Below, piece by piece: positions 33,395-33,974 of a stretch of 33,974 nucleotides of DNA. Both the position numbers and the translations under genes were made by a program. The stretch's first letter is position 1; each line of letters begins with the position of its first letter. The notes beneath the pieces were generated by a model. The model was not told the DNA's origin. It saw only the letters and a program-made list of their open reading frames with translations, and did no database searches. Origin of the DNA: Blastocatellia bacterium (GTDB lineage: Bacteria; Acidobacteriota; Blastocatellia; Pyrinomonadales; Pyrinomonadaceae); assembly GCA_016789145.1 (NCBI GenBank), contig JAEUQI010000032.1, positions 1-33,974 of the forward strand, in the 5' to 3' direction.

Positions 33395-33974
33395 CTAAGT
33401 TCCTGAAACCGGCAATTCAATAATAAACTTCGCTCCATTCGGCTGATTCGCGACGGCGAAGATGCGGCCTTTGTGTTCGCTGATGATGCGATGCACGATG
33501 GCGAGGCCGAGGCCGGTGCCGCGGCCTTTGGTCGAGAAATATGGTTGAAACAGCTTTTGCAGGTCACGCTGCTGAATGCCCGGGCCGTTGTCGGCGACTT
33601 CGGCGACGATGATCTCACGAGCCGTATCATGGCGTGCCGTTATGGTGACGGTGCCGCCCGTCGAAGATTCGGTCAGAGCCTCGCCCGCGTTTTCGATCAG
33701 GTTAACGAAGACACGCTTCATCTGTTCGCCGTCGATCAGCGTCTCGGGCAAGCTGCCGTTGGCGTTGTAAATGATCTCGACGCCGGCGAATTTGCCGTCG
33801 AACGACGCGACCGACAGTTCGATGACTTCGCCGAGATCGCCGGGCGACAAAACTGTGTCGGGCAGCCGTGCGAACCGCGAGAATTCATCGACCATCATCT
33901 TGAGCGATTCGACCTCGCGAAGAATGGTCGCAGTACTTTCCGCAACGACATCGCCGATCGGCCCTTTGTCGTCG
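33395..33974 (-). CDS. Sensor histidine kinase, C-terminal part
   Basis: The last 192 residues of a histidine kinase; the N-terminus is beyond the window edge. The segment LREVESLKMMVDEFSRFARLP is the end of the dimerisation domain and is typical of NtrY/NtrB-like kinases. The HATPase_c domain shows the N box (NLIENAGEAL), G1 box (ADNGPGI), F box (FQPYFSTK) and G2 box (GRGTGLGLAIV). The phospho-accepting His lies outside the window. It should phosphorylate D52 of the NtrC-class regulator in the same operon. Confidence 0.92.
   Translation of the reverse strand, partial: DDKGPIGDVVAESTATILREVESLKMMVDEFSRFARLPDTVLSPGDLGEVIELSVASFDGKFAGVEIIYNANGSLPETLIDGEQMKRVFVNLIENAGEALTESSTGGTVTITARHDTAREIIVAEVADNGPGIQQRDLQKLFQPYFSTKGRGTGLGLAIVHRIISEHKGRIFAVANQPNGAKFIIELPVSGT

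Overview
The window looks like chromosomal DNA of an Acidobacteriota bacterium, probably of the Blastocatellia/Pyrinomonadales type. This is an inference from gene content: a secreted von Willebrand A protein of the kind first described from acidobacteria, a Hanks-type kinase with a PASTA-free Pro/Thr-rich exterior, many TPR proteins, FG-GAP and BNR-like propellers, an RHS protein and a giant alpha-2-macroglobulin. Base composition is moderate, with clearly A/T-richer patches around 10.3-12.0 kb, 23.8-25.0 kb and 32.9-33.4 kb. No phage, insertion sequence or CRISPR array was seen.

Layout. 1-7.2 kb (minus): start of an unidentified gene, a lipoprotein, and a 2121-residue alpha-2-macroglobulin with an intact CSEQ thioester. 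7.4-10.2 kb (plus): a PspA/IM30 gene overlapping a two-helix membrane protein, then an ATP-grasp enzyme with a terminator. 10.3-12.1 kb: an exported Asp-box propeller gene on the minus strand, preceded by a long non-coding region that holds a tandem array of dyad sequences in 21-bp phase. 12.1-14.3 kb (minus): two membrane-anchored TPR proteins. 14.6-16.3 kb (plus): ECF sigma factor and zinc-finger anti-sigma factor. 16.3-20.0 kb (minus): zinc-ribbon membrane protein, Ser/Thr kinase and secreted TPR protein as one likely operon. 20.15-23.6 kb (plus): VWA protein, tRNA-Arg(ACG), exported M3 dipeptidyl carboxypeptidase. 23.6-31.1 kb (minus): a polymorphic-toxin-like locus of FG-GAP protein, RHS protein with a variable C-terminal domain, small putative immunity protein, and a displaced RHS tip fragment. 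31.6-34.0 kb (minus): histidine kinase (cut by the window edge), a small membrane protein, and an NtrC-class response regulator.

How it fits together. Much of the window concerns the cell envelope: PspA and its membrane partner for membrane stress, A2M for trapping proteases, sigma/anti-sigma and kinase for signalling, a peptidase for peptide turnover, and an RHS toxin for antagonism. The two observations that ordinary annotation explains least are (1) the 21-bp-phased dyad array at 11757-11917, with a two-unit relative at 31514-31550, each several hundred bases upstream of a secreted propeller gene, and (2) the RHS cassette with an uncharacterised His-His C-terminal domain, an unrecognised cognate immunity candidate and a relic of a previous RHS tip behind it.
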